A stretch of 64,000 nucleotides of DNA from Stictocephala bisonia (taxonomy: Eukaryota > Arthropoda > Insecta > Hemiptera > Membracidae), in assembly GCA_035578905.1 (NCBI GenBank), contig JAQJVL010002604.1, positions 1-64,000 on the forward strand, read 5' to 3'. Of this stretch, positions 9,881-20,985 are shown one piece after another; the first letter of the stretch is position 1, and each line of letters begins with the position of its first letter. The notes under the pieces are model-generated. The model was not told the origin of the DNA, did no database searches, and worked only from the letters and a program-made list of their open reading frames with translations. The position numbers and the translations under genes are program-made.

Positions 9881-10621
9881 TAATACTCGATTTTACTTTT
9901 CCACGATCACAGCACCTTTTACTAATTTCCATTTTGAGACACGAAGGAGTAAACATAAAAGATGATTTGCAGTGTTTATGTTTTAAAATAATCCCGATCC
10001 TAAGGGGGTTTTCAGTAGGGGATGTTTGGGGATTTCTCCTAAGGTTCTACAAGAAGGGGGAAAAATGTCGATACTGTTTCAGTTTTCAGGTCCCTCAAAC
10101 GATTGTTTGTATTCAAATTTTACGATAGAGGGGGATATTTTTGCTTAGGATTTTTTTTCGAATGTAAAACCCCTTTTAGCTTTAAATGGGGAATGAGTAT
10201 GGGTAAAAAAGTTTTCAGTCGTGCGTTTGTTTTTAAACATTTCTCGGGTTTTGACAAACATAAAACACATTAAAGTTATATAGAAATTCTGTTTTGCAAA
10301 TTTAAAGAAATGGAAAAAATTTAACCCAATTTTTGGATTATGATCGTCTATTGTGGAAAAGAAAAAAATCAAAATTCTGAATCGAGTGGGGGTGGGGGAG
10401 GGGGAAATGGAGGAAAAAAAAATTTTTAAATTAACAAAAAAAGGGGGGGTAAAATTTTTAAAAAAGACTTAAAAAAAAAAAGATTTAATTAGTTGAGCGA
10501 TGGAGCCGATGGGACTTTTTAGTTTGTCCCTCCCTGTAAAGAATCTCTAGATCTGTTGACCCCGGGGTATTAAAGAAAATGTTACTTCCGGATGAAAGGG
10601 CTAAAAAAAAAACGGTTTGGG
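9880..10621. other. Degenerate, homopolymer-rich sequence
   Basis: From about 9830 the sequence becomes dense in runs of G, A and T that interrupt every frame. A short plus-strand frame (9832-10128) continues next to the capsid fragment but has no recognisable motif. No repeat or RNA feature is seen here; it is the left shoulder of the LTR array. Confidence 0.4.
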
Positions 10622-11273
10622 CCCCAATGCTCTCGATGGTAACGGAAATGAAACCCGCCCGCCCCCCGTCCAAACATTGTTCACTTTAAGTCAATACCCC
10701 GGAAGGAGCAAGTCTCCAAGCCGCTTTTGTTTTGGGCAGCAAATTTTTTTGTTTCCGGGGTTTTGGGCCGTTTGAGTTCGAAAACCTTTAAATTTTTTAA
10801 AGTTGGTTTGAAGTAAATATTCTAAAAAATAAAAAGTGTTGCTCAGAAAAGTTTATTCAATAAAGTCTAGATTTTTTTATTTTATTTGTTGTGAAAAAAA
10901 TTAATATAAACTCTTTTTTTCAATAAGGAAAGGGGGGACCACTTTGGGGAGCAAAAGGGCAAAAGAAGAGGGCGGTTTAAAAATAAGTTTTGGTTATAAA
11001 ATAATTTAATCTTGTTTTTTAGAAAACAGTTTTAAATAGATAACTTTCAATTTTGTAAGATTTAACTTCAGATATCTATGCAAAGAAAGTAAAAGAATGT
11101 AATAAATAACTTTTTGCAAACAAGAGTCTTTATTCATTGTAATTTACAGCCTCACCGATTTACCCATAAATATAACCCTGAGATAAGAGAATTAAATTTA
11201 ATTTGCATAATTTTTTATCAAATTAACAAGAAACTTAAATAAAATGTAACAAACCACAGAGAGAGAGGTTACA
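10622..11273 (+). repeat. LTR copy A (5'-truncated)
   Basis: It aligns by eye with the right-hand 600-650 bp of the other LTRs and ends in 'gagagaggttaca'. The left ~400 bp, including the TGTAACAGG start, are missing; the sequence left of 10622 does not match. Confidence 0.7.
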
Positions 11274-11276
11274 GAT

Positions 11277-11297
11277 TGGCGACCAACCACGTGGGGC
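11277..11297 (+). promoter_or_regulatory. Primer-binding-site-like sequence (tRNA-Lys type)
   Basis: Three bases after the LTR end lies TGGCGACC-AAC-CAC-GTGGGGC. It matches the complement of the 3' end of animal tRNA-Lys (TGGCGCCCAACGTGGGGC) except for an inserted CAC and one A-for-C. Unit C (28082-28103) reads gcgcccaacc at the same place, supporting the C. Position and sequence fit a retrotransposon primer-binding site. Confidence 0.55.
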
Positions 11298-11474
11298 TGT
11301 AAAGTATTTTTCAAATATGTTAAATGTATTTAAATATGTTTAAAGATAATTTTGTTTGAAACTTTTGAATCTTTTGAATTTTATTTTATTGAATTAATTT
11401 ATTGAATTTTTAAAATAAAAAACTTTTATATGTTTGAATTTGTTGAATAAATAAATCAAAGTAATAAACATAAT

Positions 11475-12209
11475 ATGGATAGGCCAAGTTCAAACATGGA
11501 AAATACATTATCTAATATAATGGAGATGTTATCAAACATGAACACTAACTTTGATACTAAACTTAGAGAAATGAATACTAACTTTGATACTAAACTTAAA
11601 GAAATGAATACTAACTTTGATACTAAACGTAATGAAATAAATGATAACATTATAAAGATGAATGATGAAACTAATAGGAAATTTGATGAGCTTAGCAAAG
11701 ATGTCAATGATAGGATAAGTCAGTTTGAAAATAAACTATACAAACAAACAGAAAAAGTAAATATAGACTTTAATAAAGATAGTGAAGTAAAGGAAAATAA
11801 TATTATGAATGGAGTAAATAATAAAGATAGGGAACAGACTGTCAAAATAAATAATGTTGAGGACAGACTATTGTCAAATATAATGGATTTGTTGTTAAAC
11901 ATGAATAATAACATTAATACTAAACTTGATGAGATTAATGTTAGGCTAGGTGGAACAAATTTTAAGATTAAAGAAGTGAGTGATGGCGTGATAAAGTTAA
12001 ATAATGAAACTAATATGAAATGTAATGAGCTCATAAAAGATGTTTATGATAGGACAAGTCAGATTGAAAACAACTTTGTCAATAAAATAGAAAAAGTAAA
12101 AATAGACTTCAATAAGGAAAGTGAAGTAAAAGAAAATAGTAGTAATGAAGCAAATAATAAAGATAGGGAACAAACTATCAAAATAAATAAATTTGAGGAT
12201 TTAGACTAA
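11475..12209 (+). CDS. Coiled-coil protein of the LTR element (Gag-like?)
   Basis: This 244-residue frame opens 202 bases after the LTR. It is almost entirely predicted coiled coil, rich in Asn, Lys, Glu and Asp with heptad-spaced Leu/Ile/Met. Residues 30-62 contain three consecutive 11-residue repeats (NTNFDTKLREM and two variants). The protein is an internal duplication: residues from SNIMEMLSNM to KINNVEDRL reappear about 120 residues later, from SNIMDLLLNM to INKFEDLD. No zinc knuckle, capsid or enzymatic motif is visible. Its position directly after the primer-binding site suggests a Gag N-terminal multimerisation segment, which is inference. Units B and C suggest that the frame originally ran past 12209 up to, and beyond, the hAT insertion. 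Confidence 0.6.
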   Translation: MDRPSSNMENTLSNIMEMLSNMNTNFDTKLREMNTNFDTKLKEMNTNFDTKRNEINDNIIKMNDETNRKFDELSKDVNDRISQFENKLYKQTEKVNIDFNKDSEVKENNIMNGVNNKDREQTVKINNVEDRLLSNIMDLLLNMNNNINTKLDEINVRLGGTNFKIKEVSDGVIKLNNETNMKCNELIKDVYDRTSQIENNFVNKIEKVKIDFNKESEVKENSSNEANNKDREQTIKINKFEDLD

Positions 12210-12319
12210 GTGAAGTAAAAAAACCCTGAAAACCCAAAAACAGAATAAAAATTTTAACACTAACTGAGGTATTCAATAAAATTAGATAATCAAATGAGTA
12301 GAAAAAATGATAGAGTAAA

Positions 12320-15240
12320 CAGGCGGTTCCCAACCTGGGGTCCCGGGGAAACCCCTTGGGGGTCGAAAAACGACCTGGTTGGGGGTACGACAAAAAATAT
12401 TTGGGAAATGGCGGATTTTAAATTTGTTTTTTTCGTACGTTACCTACGGGGTGTGGTTTTTAAAATTTACAGAAAACAGTATTTGGCCCCCGAATGGGTC
12501 CGATGGTCTGACCCACCCCCGTGGGCAAGGTCGGGGTTTCCCTCTGCCGCCCCCCCTCCCCACCCCCCCCTTCCCCCACGCAAGGGGCACGGGGCAAACC
12601 CGTACCGTCAGTCAGTGCTCGCATATTCACTTGCTAGTAGTTGCTGTTGTCTGTCGCTTTTTTCTTTTCCCGTGTTTTTATGTTTTTTTTTACTTTTTAC
12701 TTGCTTATTGTGCTGTTATTTTTTTGACTGTTTCTTTTAAACCTTTTTAACTTTTAATCAAGAAAGGGAAAAAGGGGTTTTAAAAAACTGGTTTCGGGTT
12801 AAAAAACAAATCGGGATTGTTTAACGGCAGTCAGGTGTTTAAAAGAAATCCTATAGTCCCGGACCAGCAGCAAAAAATTCCTTCTTGTGTGAGTACCTTT
12901 TGATATAAACCCTCAAAAAATGTATTTACTATTTAGGGAAATTTTTCCTCAAAAAAACGAAAATATTAAAAGATATTACTTAAAAAATATGGATTTGGGT
13001 TTAAACTGGAGAAGGAAAGCCAAAAACCCACTATGGTTTTTTGGGTGGAAAAATTTTTAAAGAAATGGAAGCAAAAAACCTTCCTTACCTTTTTGCACCC
13101 CCCCTTGAAATACAAACACGCTCAGAAACAAAAAAAAAAAAATTACCTATTTTAAACGCCCTTTAAAAAAAATTATGGGAAAGATGGATTTTTCTTCTTT
13201 TTTCGAAATCAATTAATAGAGAAAACAAAAAGGGCGTGGAAGCCCTTACAAAATTTAAAGCTACAAAAATTGAAAAAATTGGAAAAAAAACCACACAAAA
13301 AGGTGGGGAATTTGTTACCCCCCTGTATAAAAGATGCTGTTCGGTATTTTTTGGTCAGGACTTTTTTCGAAAGGGGAACTCCTTTCCCGTTTTGTAAAAC
13401 AACACAGTTTCACAGCAAATTTAAACGACATTTTGAGAAACTTTGAAGCAAAGTGGTTCGCGTTTAAAAAAGCATTGTTTTTTTTTTTCCATCCAAGTTG
13501 ATGAAAGTAGGGACATTGCTGCCCAAAGGAAAATCTTACTTGAAAAAAAACAAGTTATGAAAAATCCCAAAAAGGGAGTTTAAAGGGATAATCTGTTGCT
13601 GCCCCTTTCAGTAAATGGGTACAAACGGGGGAAAAGATTTTGTTAAATGTGTTTTTATGGCAACTTCTGTAAAAAAGAAATAGACGGGGAAAAATTGTGG
13701 GTATATGCATTTTAAAGGGGGGGAAAATCAAGTCTGGCAAAATATATGGGTTTCCTTCCGGGGGGGGTAAAAAAAAGGGGCCCCCCCCAAACTTTAAGAA
13801 AGGACCCTTTGGGTTGAAACCACAAAACGAGTTTTTCAGCCAAAAAAGTTGCCGTTTTTTCTTTAAATGATGTTCCAATGAAGCAGTTAAATTTAGTCAA
13901 CTTTGGGAAAACCCCAATGCAAAAAAAACCCCCAGACTTTTTTAAAAAGGGGGCTTTGGGGAAGATATGGGTGGCAATTCACTCCACGTTGCTTTTTGCA
14001 CACTGAATTTCGGTGGCTATCTCGGGGGAAGGGTTTTTCTTACAAGCCCTTTTTGAGCTCAGCCCATAAAACTGAAAGAAATTTTTTGAAAAACATCCTT
14101 TTTTTTTAGCCTCCAAATTTCTGTGTGACTGGTTTCCCAAAAAGTTTTTGCTTATTTAGTTTACTTTTTTTCACAGATAAAATAAACTCAATTTAGATTT
14201 ACAGAACAGTCAATTAAAAGTTTTTTAAAAAGGTTGCTGAAAAAAATTTGGGAACCCAATGCTGAAGAAAATTGTTTTTTGGGAAAAACCTGTATTAAAA
14301 CAATCAAGCGGGAAGTTTTTGGAACGCTTCATGATTTTTTGGGTGGGGGGGGGACAATAATCTGCCCATAGTTTAACAAAGTAAAACATCAAATAGTACA
14401 AATTTGACAAACCAAAAAGGCCCTCTTTAAAAAAGTTTTTTTTTTTTTTTTCCCCCCCAACCTTTTTTTTAAACCCGAGGTGACGGAAAAACGGGTTTTT
14501 GCAGATCCTTTCAATGAAAAAAAACGACAAACTGTTACTTTGGGACTTTCATGAGGGAAAAGCTTTGGGAACTTTAAACGTGCCCTTTTCCCTTGAAGTC
14601 CGAGTTCAAAAAAAAAACCCTTGGAAAATTCGGGGTCCCCCAAAAAAGGGGGTTTGAATAGGACCCTTAACCACAAAAAGCCCTTCGGTTTTACTTCCTT
14701 TTAAAACACAGAACTTGGGAAAAAATCGTTCTCTTCCTTTGTTTAAAAATTTAAGAACAAGAAATAGGAAAAAAACCCTAAATGCAAGCCCCTAAATTTA
14801 AGAGTGAAATTTATAAAATTTTGATAATTGGGTTTTTCCCAAAAATTTTATGTGCAACAAAACGGGCCCAAAGGGGTCACACTAAAACGTTTTGACGTGT
14901 TTTAAAAAATAATTTTGATTTCTTTTTTTTTAAATTTAAACTTATTTGCTAATTCAAGAATGTTTTCGTAAATAAAAAAATTGTATTTATTTTATTTTTT
15001 TTTTTTACAGTTGGTATTTAAAATTTTAAATTTAATTTTTAACTAGAAACATTTATGGGCCCCAAATTTTTGGGAACAATAATTTTAATTGCAAATAAAA
15101 GAAAAAAAAAAACTTGCGTAAATATTTTTTTTTCCAAAGGTTTTAATGTTCTTGCAACTTTTTTTTTCTTTGAAGTCCCAATTTTTGAAATAAATTTATC
15201 TTAAGGGGTACGTGCAGTAAAAAAAGGTTGGGAACCGCTG
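12320..15240 (+). mobile_element. ZBED5-type hAT transposon, unit A copy
   Basis: A 2.9-kb insertion has short terminal inverted repeats: left caggcggttcccaacct, right aggttgggaaccgctg. Right flank gagagaaa (15241-15248) and left flank gagtaaa (12313-12319) are eroded forms of an 8-bp duplication that reads gagtagaa in unit C. The internal coding region (about 12745-14750) is a hAT transposase resembling ZBED5/SCAND3-type proteins. WLSRGK followed by an acidic FEL-R segment is readable at 14011-14070, and the family's N-terminal zinc-finger region is readable in shifted frames. Frames break every 50-100 bases, largely at homopolymers. Confidence 0.75.
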
Positions 15241-15597
15241 GAGAGAAAAACCCAAATAGGACATTACACACTATAAAAAGATAAACAAGATAAGAAAGCT
15301 TTAACACTTTTGTAAAAACTAAATTTTGAGTGAAAAATAGTATTTTAAATTTTAATTTTAATAAAAAACCCCAAAAAAAAATTTATCAAAACAACTAGAA
15401 GAATGGGAAGGGATTTTCTTTGAGTTTGAAAGGGGGTTTTTTTTTTTAAATAAAAAAAATTTAAGGGGAATAGGAAAACAAAGGGAAGGGTGAAAAGGGA
15501 AATTGATGGGGGGGGGAAAACTGTAAATTAAAACAAAGATGAAAAGTTTAATTATAAAAACAAAAGAAACCTTTAAAAAACCAGGCTTTTCGAACTA

Positions 15598-15643
<46 letters not shown>

Positions 15644-18600
15644 GTCCAAATTTAAAAAAATAAACTATTGCCCCGGACAACCCCCAATTTGTATAAAAAA
15701 CAAATTTGGTAAAATTGTTTGATTAAAAGAAAAATCCCTTTAAAGATTTCAAAAAAAATTAACCAGGGGTATATTAAAATTGAAACCATTAATAAAAAAT
15801 ATGAGATTTGTATATAAAAAAAAATATATATAAAAAAAATAAATAAATTAAAAAGGTGACTTTTAAAGGAAAAAATCCCTTTAAAGATATCATAAAAAAA
15901 AACATATGTATTGAAATAATTTTAAAAATTGTTTGTTTAGAAAGAGATATGGAAAAAAGTAAGATGTATAACAATTTGGGGTGTAACATTAAATAAAAAT
16001 ATGATTTTTAATGTGGGGACCAAGATGTTGTAAGGAGATTTTTGTAAAAACTTTGCTTTAAACTTTTTTAAAATGTTTATTTTGGGAATATGACTCAAAG
16101 ATATACTTTGTATGTTTTCTTTTGACTTATGTAATTTTGTAAAAGGGGGAAAAACCAGTAAACAATAGTAGTAAATTTGGGCCCCCAAATTTAAAACCTA
16201 GCTTTTTTAAAAAAATTAAAATTCAACGCAAAGTAAAACTTTTAAACACAAAAATGGCATGGTTTTTTTAATTTTAAAAAAAGGGCCCATTTAAAGCCTT
16301 GGCAATTGGCCTAAAACATGGGCTTAAAGTGACCTGAAGCTTTGACTAGCCCAAAAATAGAGCCATGTTGCAGCCCCCAAATAGTTTGGGAAAAATTTAA
16401 AAAAAAAAAATTACACGAAGGAAGAAATGAGATATTGTAAACATTTTGTTTAACAATTTTTAATAGAAAATTTTTGTAATTGTCATTAATGAAAAGGGAA
16501 TATTAAATAGAAATCAAAAGTAGACAGGGTTTAAAAGGGGAAAATTGAAAATTTTGGGATTCTTTAAACCTGCAATATCGGTAATGAATAAACAGAAATG
16601 TTTAAATTGGAAAACTTTGAAAAATATAATAATGATAATAAATTTTTAAAAAAATGTCAACTTGAAAAAAACCCCAAAGAAACCCTTTAAATTAATGTAA
16701 AAAAAAATTTGGGTTTACTCTATGCAAAAGGGCAATATTATTTAACACAAGTGGGGTTTTGGAAGGAAAAAAATTAAATTTAATCATGAGAAATTTGAAA
16801 TTTTTTTTGTAAATAATGTTTTTCACCCCCTTTTTAATTTTGCATATTGAATTGAAACCTTTGTTCTAACTAGAAAATTAAAAATTAAAAATCGTTGAAA
16901 TATACTTTTTAAAAATAGAAAAGGTAAAAAAAAGATATTTTCCCAAGGTTTAAAATTTGATCTTGCCCTAAAACAAATTTTTTCATTGACAAAAATGGAA
17001 AACTCGTGACAAAAATTTGGGGACAAAAAAGTGAAAACCAAATGGACACTAAAAAAGGTGAAAAAAAAAGGACAAACATGGACACAATTGGACAATAAAT
17101 TGAAAAAAATGATAGTGGGGGACACCCCAGGAAGTGCCCAAGGGGAATAAACCATTAGGGGGCAATAATCAAAGGCCCAGGGGGTATGATAAATTTTGGG
17201 TTTTTCCCCCCCCCGCTTCATGTAAAAGTACCAGATAAAGGGCCCTTGGCATGAAAAACCCGGCTGCCGGATTCTTTGGGAACAAGAAAGGACCCCCTTT
17301 TTCCCAAACACAACAAACAAAAAAAGGTGCAGCCAAAAACCGGAAAATCGGCAACCCATAAAAAAGGGATTTCCCCTGGGGGTTTGGGGGTCGACTAACC
17401 CTTATAAAAATCTGTTTCACAAGAAATTTTTTCTCCGTGTCTCCTCCTGGTCGTGGGGCCAATATCAATTGGATTCAAATTGGCTATTTTGGGCGAATCC
17501 CTCGAAGGCCCGGGAAACCCCTTTTGCAAAAGCTGTTTTACAAGAAACCTTTTTTTTCTGCGTCAGTCCTCCTTGGGCCTGGCCAAAATCAATTTGGGGT
17601 TCAAATTGGAAAACTTTTCCCCCGGTTTGTAAAGGCGGAGCAGGATGCGCAGAAGGGGCCCTCCGTAAAAAACAAGTAAGATTCAGCAGGGGTTAACCCC
17701 CCGAATTAACCCATCGTCCCTTTTTCTTTAGGGCTTTCTTAAACTCTGACTACATTCCCCTAGCAAGTTATTTAGTGGAAATTTTTCTTTCTTCTATTAT
17801 AGAGGTTTTGTAATTCATAATTTTTCGAAAAAAAAAAAATTTTTAAATTCCCCCAAATTTCCCGGCCCTTTTATTCCAATTTTGAAAAAAAAAAAAAAAA
17901 TTTTTTTCCCCCCGATAGAATTTCTTATTTTTTTTTTTTTTTCAATTTAAAAATGACTTACTGTGAAGTTTAAAAATAAAATTTCCCTTTTTTTTTCCTT
18001 TCGGGCCCATGTTTTTTAGTAAATAATATACAGTAAGAGGAAATTTTTTTATAGTTAAGAAAAAATGGGAAAAATTTTTTTTAAAAAATGTTTTTTAAAT
18101 GAAAATATTTGTGTTGTTATTATTAAGTCAATTGTACCCCCATAGATAAAGAAATAAGGGTATGAAAAACATATTTAAAAGTTTAAAAACCCTTGAAGAA
18201 GCAAATTACAATTGTACTTGTTGACAATTCTCCCTTTAAATTTTTTATCAATATTCAATATTTGATTAAAAACTTAAATAATAATTTTTTTAAATTTTTT
18301 GAATTTACTGAAAAAAAAATTTTTTTAACCAACACCAAAAATAATTAAAAATTTTTAAAAGAAAACCTTTCATTTAAAGACAAAGAATAAATTAAAAATT
18401 TTTTTGTTACAAATTTATAACAAATAATGTAAAAATTGGTTTTTGTAAAAGATGAAAATTTAATAATGTAATTGGTTAAATTTTGGACTAGTGAAAAATT
18501 TCATGAATTTCTAGTGTATAAGAAGAAATCATGATTTTTTGAACATGATGTGTTGGGAAAGGAATTTTTTAAAAATTTTATTGAAAATTAAAAGATAGAT

Positions 18601-18748
18601 TTAAGGGGCCCTTCTAGATAAATTTTTTATTTTGTAAAAAAAAAAAAAATTTTTTCTGAAAAAATAACCACAATTTAGGAGGACATTTTTAAAATTTAGA
18701 ATTTTTTTACTCGGCTAAACCCCCACATCGCAAATAATCGGGGGGTAC
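15241..18748 (+). other. LTR-element internal region, unit A right part
   Basis: No coding region is supported. It contains a 40-base A-run (15600-15640), decayed 139-bp subrepeats (15730-16010), a decayed 20-bp minisatellite (about 16985-17100), two copies of a roughly 110-bp 'ttcacaagaaa...caaattgg' block (17415-17490, 17535-17615) and AT-rich sequence up to the next LTR. Every part has a cleaner counterpart in unit B. The final 'aatcggggggtac' is the only purine-rich tract next to the LTR and may serve as the polypurine tract. Confidence 0.5.
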
Positions 18749-19868
18749 TTAAAAGGTTTCCAAAACCCCAAAAAAAGATAAATTTAAATTTAAATTAAAT
18801 AAATAATAAATTAAATTTAAAAGAAGAAATAGATACATTTAAATTTAAAAAAATTTACCGAACATTCAAATAAAAATTCGGAATCCAAATTTTAAAAATT
18901 AAAAAACCCGCAAGTATAGAGAAATGGGCAGGCATATTTGTCCCATTGCAGTCCTCAGAGAGCGTAAAAAAAAACATTCCGTTTTATTGTTTTTTCAAGA
19001 AAGACCCCGTCCCGGTCGCGTCGTCAAGGACAGTCCCAAATTGGGGGATCCCGATGGGGTCCAAGGTGACCAGGCAATGGACGAGTTCAAAGTAGGGTTA
19101 GAGACGCTATTGGCTGACGGTAAGTAGCCTTTCGAGCCAAGAGAGACGCTATTGGGTTTTACCGGGGGAGGTAGCCTCGACCCCAAAAGCCCTCGGAAAG
19201 GGTAAAAGGGAAATGAAAAACCCCGCCCGCCTCGTCCCAAACAAATTTTTCACTTTAAGTCAATTTCCCAAAGGAGCAAGGGTTCCCAAACCGGGTTCGA
19301 TGAAGGAAATTTGCAAAATTTCCAAATTTTTTTACCCCCGTGTGGGCCGTTTGATTTTGAAAACCAAAACTTAATGTTGTGAAAGTAAATAAAAATAAAA
19401 GGGAAAAAATGTGTACTCAGAAAAGGGGATTCAATAAAGTCCCAGATCTTTTATTTTAAAAAGTTTTGAAAAACTTAATAAAAAAACTCTTTTTTTAATG
19501 AAGAAGGAGGGCCCGTGGGGAGCAATAGACAAAGAAGAGACGTAAAAAAAAAAGTTTTGGGTTTATAAAATAATTTAAAACTGTTTTTTAGAAAAAAAGT
19601 TTTAAATAGATAAAATTTCCCAAATTTTTAAATATTTAACTTCAGATAAACCCTTCAAAGAAAGTTTTAAAAGAATGTTAAAAAAATAAAATTTTTGCAA
19701 ACAAATTTTTTTTATTTATTGTAATTTACAGCCCCCAAAGTTTTAACCCCCAAAAAAAAAAAACCCTGAGATAAAAGAATTTTAAAAAAAATTTTGGGAT
19801 AATTTTTTATCAAAATTTAAAAAAGAAACTTAAATAAAATGTAACAAACCACAGAGAGAGAGGTTACA
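18749..19868 (+). repeat. LTR copy B
   Basis: It starts after 'cggggggtac' with a decayed TGTAACAGGT ('ttaaaaggt') and ends 'agagagaggttaca'. It contains two copies of a 'gacgctattgg...aggtagcctcga' block (19106-19180) with CCAAT-like sequence. It is followed by a decayed primer-binding site (19870-19893). Confidence 0.7.
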
Positions 19869-20099
19869 AGATTGGGGACCAACCAAAGTGGGGGGTGAAA
19901 GTATTTTTCAAAAATTTTTTAGAAACATTTTTAAAAATGTTTTAAAAATAATTTTGTTTGAAAATTTTAAACTTTTGAATTTTATTTTTTGAAAATTTAA
20001 AATTTTTTGAATTTTTAAAAAAAAAACTTTTTAGTTTGAATTTTTTTGAAATAAAATAAACCAAAGTAAAAAACAATATATTTGGGTAGGCCAAAATTT

Positions 20100-20900
20100 T
20101 AAACATGGAAAAATACAAAATCTTAAAAATAATGGAGGGTGTTATTTAAACAAGAACACTTTAAATTTATACTTAAAATTAGAGAAATGGGTTTCTAACT
20201 TTGAAAAACTTAAAATTAAAAAAAAGGGGAAAACTAATTGTATACTAAAAGTAATGAAATAAATGATTTTAAAATTATAAAGAAAAAAAATGTGAAACTA
20301 ATAGGAAAATTTGAAAGAGGCTTACAAAAAGTCAAAGAAAAGGATAAAAATCAAGGTTTGAAAATAAAAATATACAAAAAAAACAGAAAAATAAAATTTT
20401 TAGACCCTTTTAAAAAAGATAGGGAAAATAAAGGAAAATAATATTAAGAATGGAAATAAATAATAAAGAAAGGGAACAGACTGTTTAAAATAAATAAAAG
20501 TTGAGGGACAGCCAAATTTTCAAATATAATGGATTTGTTGGTTTTAAAAATTAAAAAAAACCCTTAATACCCAAAAAAATTTATGAATTTTAATTTTTAG
20601 GCTAGGTGGAACAAATTTTAAGATTAAAAAAAGTGAGGATGGCGTGATAAAGTTTTAAAAATGAAAACAAAAAAAGAAAAAAATGAGCTCATAAAAGATG
20701 GGTTTTTGATAGGAAAAAGTCAGAATTTAAAAAAACTTTTTCAATAAAAAAGAAAAAGTAAAAAAAAGACTTCAATAAGGAAAATGAAGGGAAAAAGAAA
20801 AGTAGTAAGAATGCAAATAAAAAAGAAGGGAAACAAACTTCAAAAATAAATTTATTTGAGGAAAGACTAATGAAATAAATAAAACCCTGTTTAGACAAAA
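20100..20900 (+). pseudogene. Coiled-coil ORF, unit B copy (frameshifted)
   Basis: This is the same protein as in unit A. KEM/NTNF-type repeats and the 'gaacagactgt' and 'ggctaggtggaacaaatttt' landmarks are recognisable, but runs of A and T break every frame. Only a 67-residue piece (20238-20441) stays open. Because the breaks are at homopolymers, it is uncertain whether they are biological. Confidence 0.6.
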
Positions 20901-20985
20901 AAAAAGAATCAAAAGAAAAAACTAACTGAGGGATTCAATGAAGTAGATAATCAAATGAGTAGAAATAAATGAAAGAGTTTGAAAA

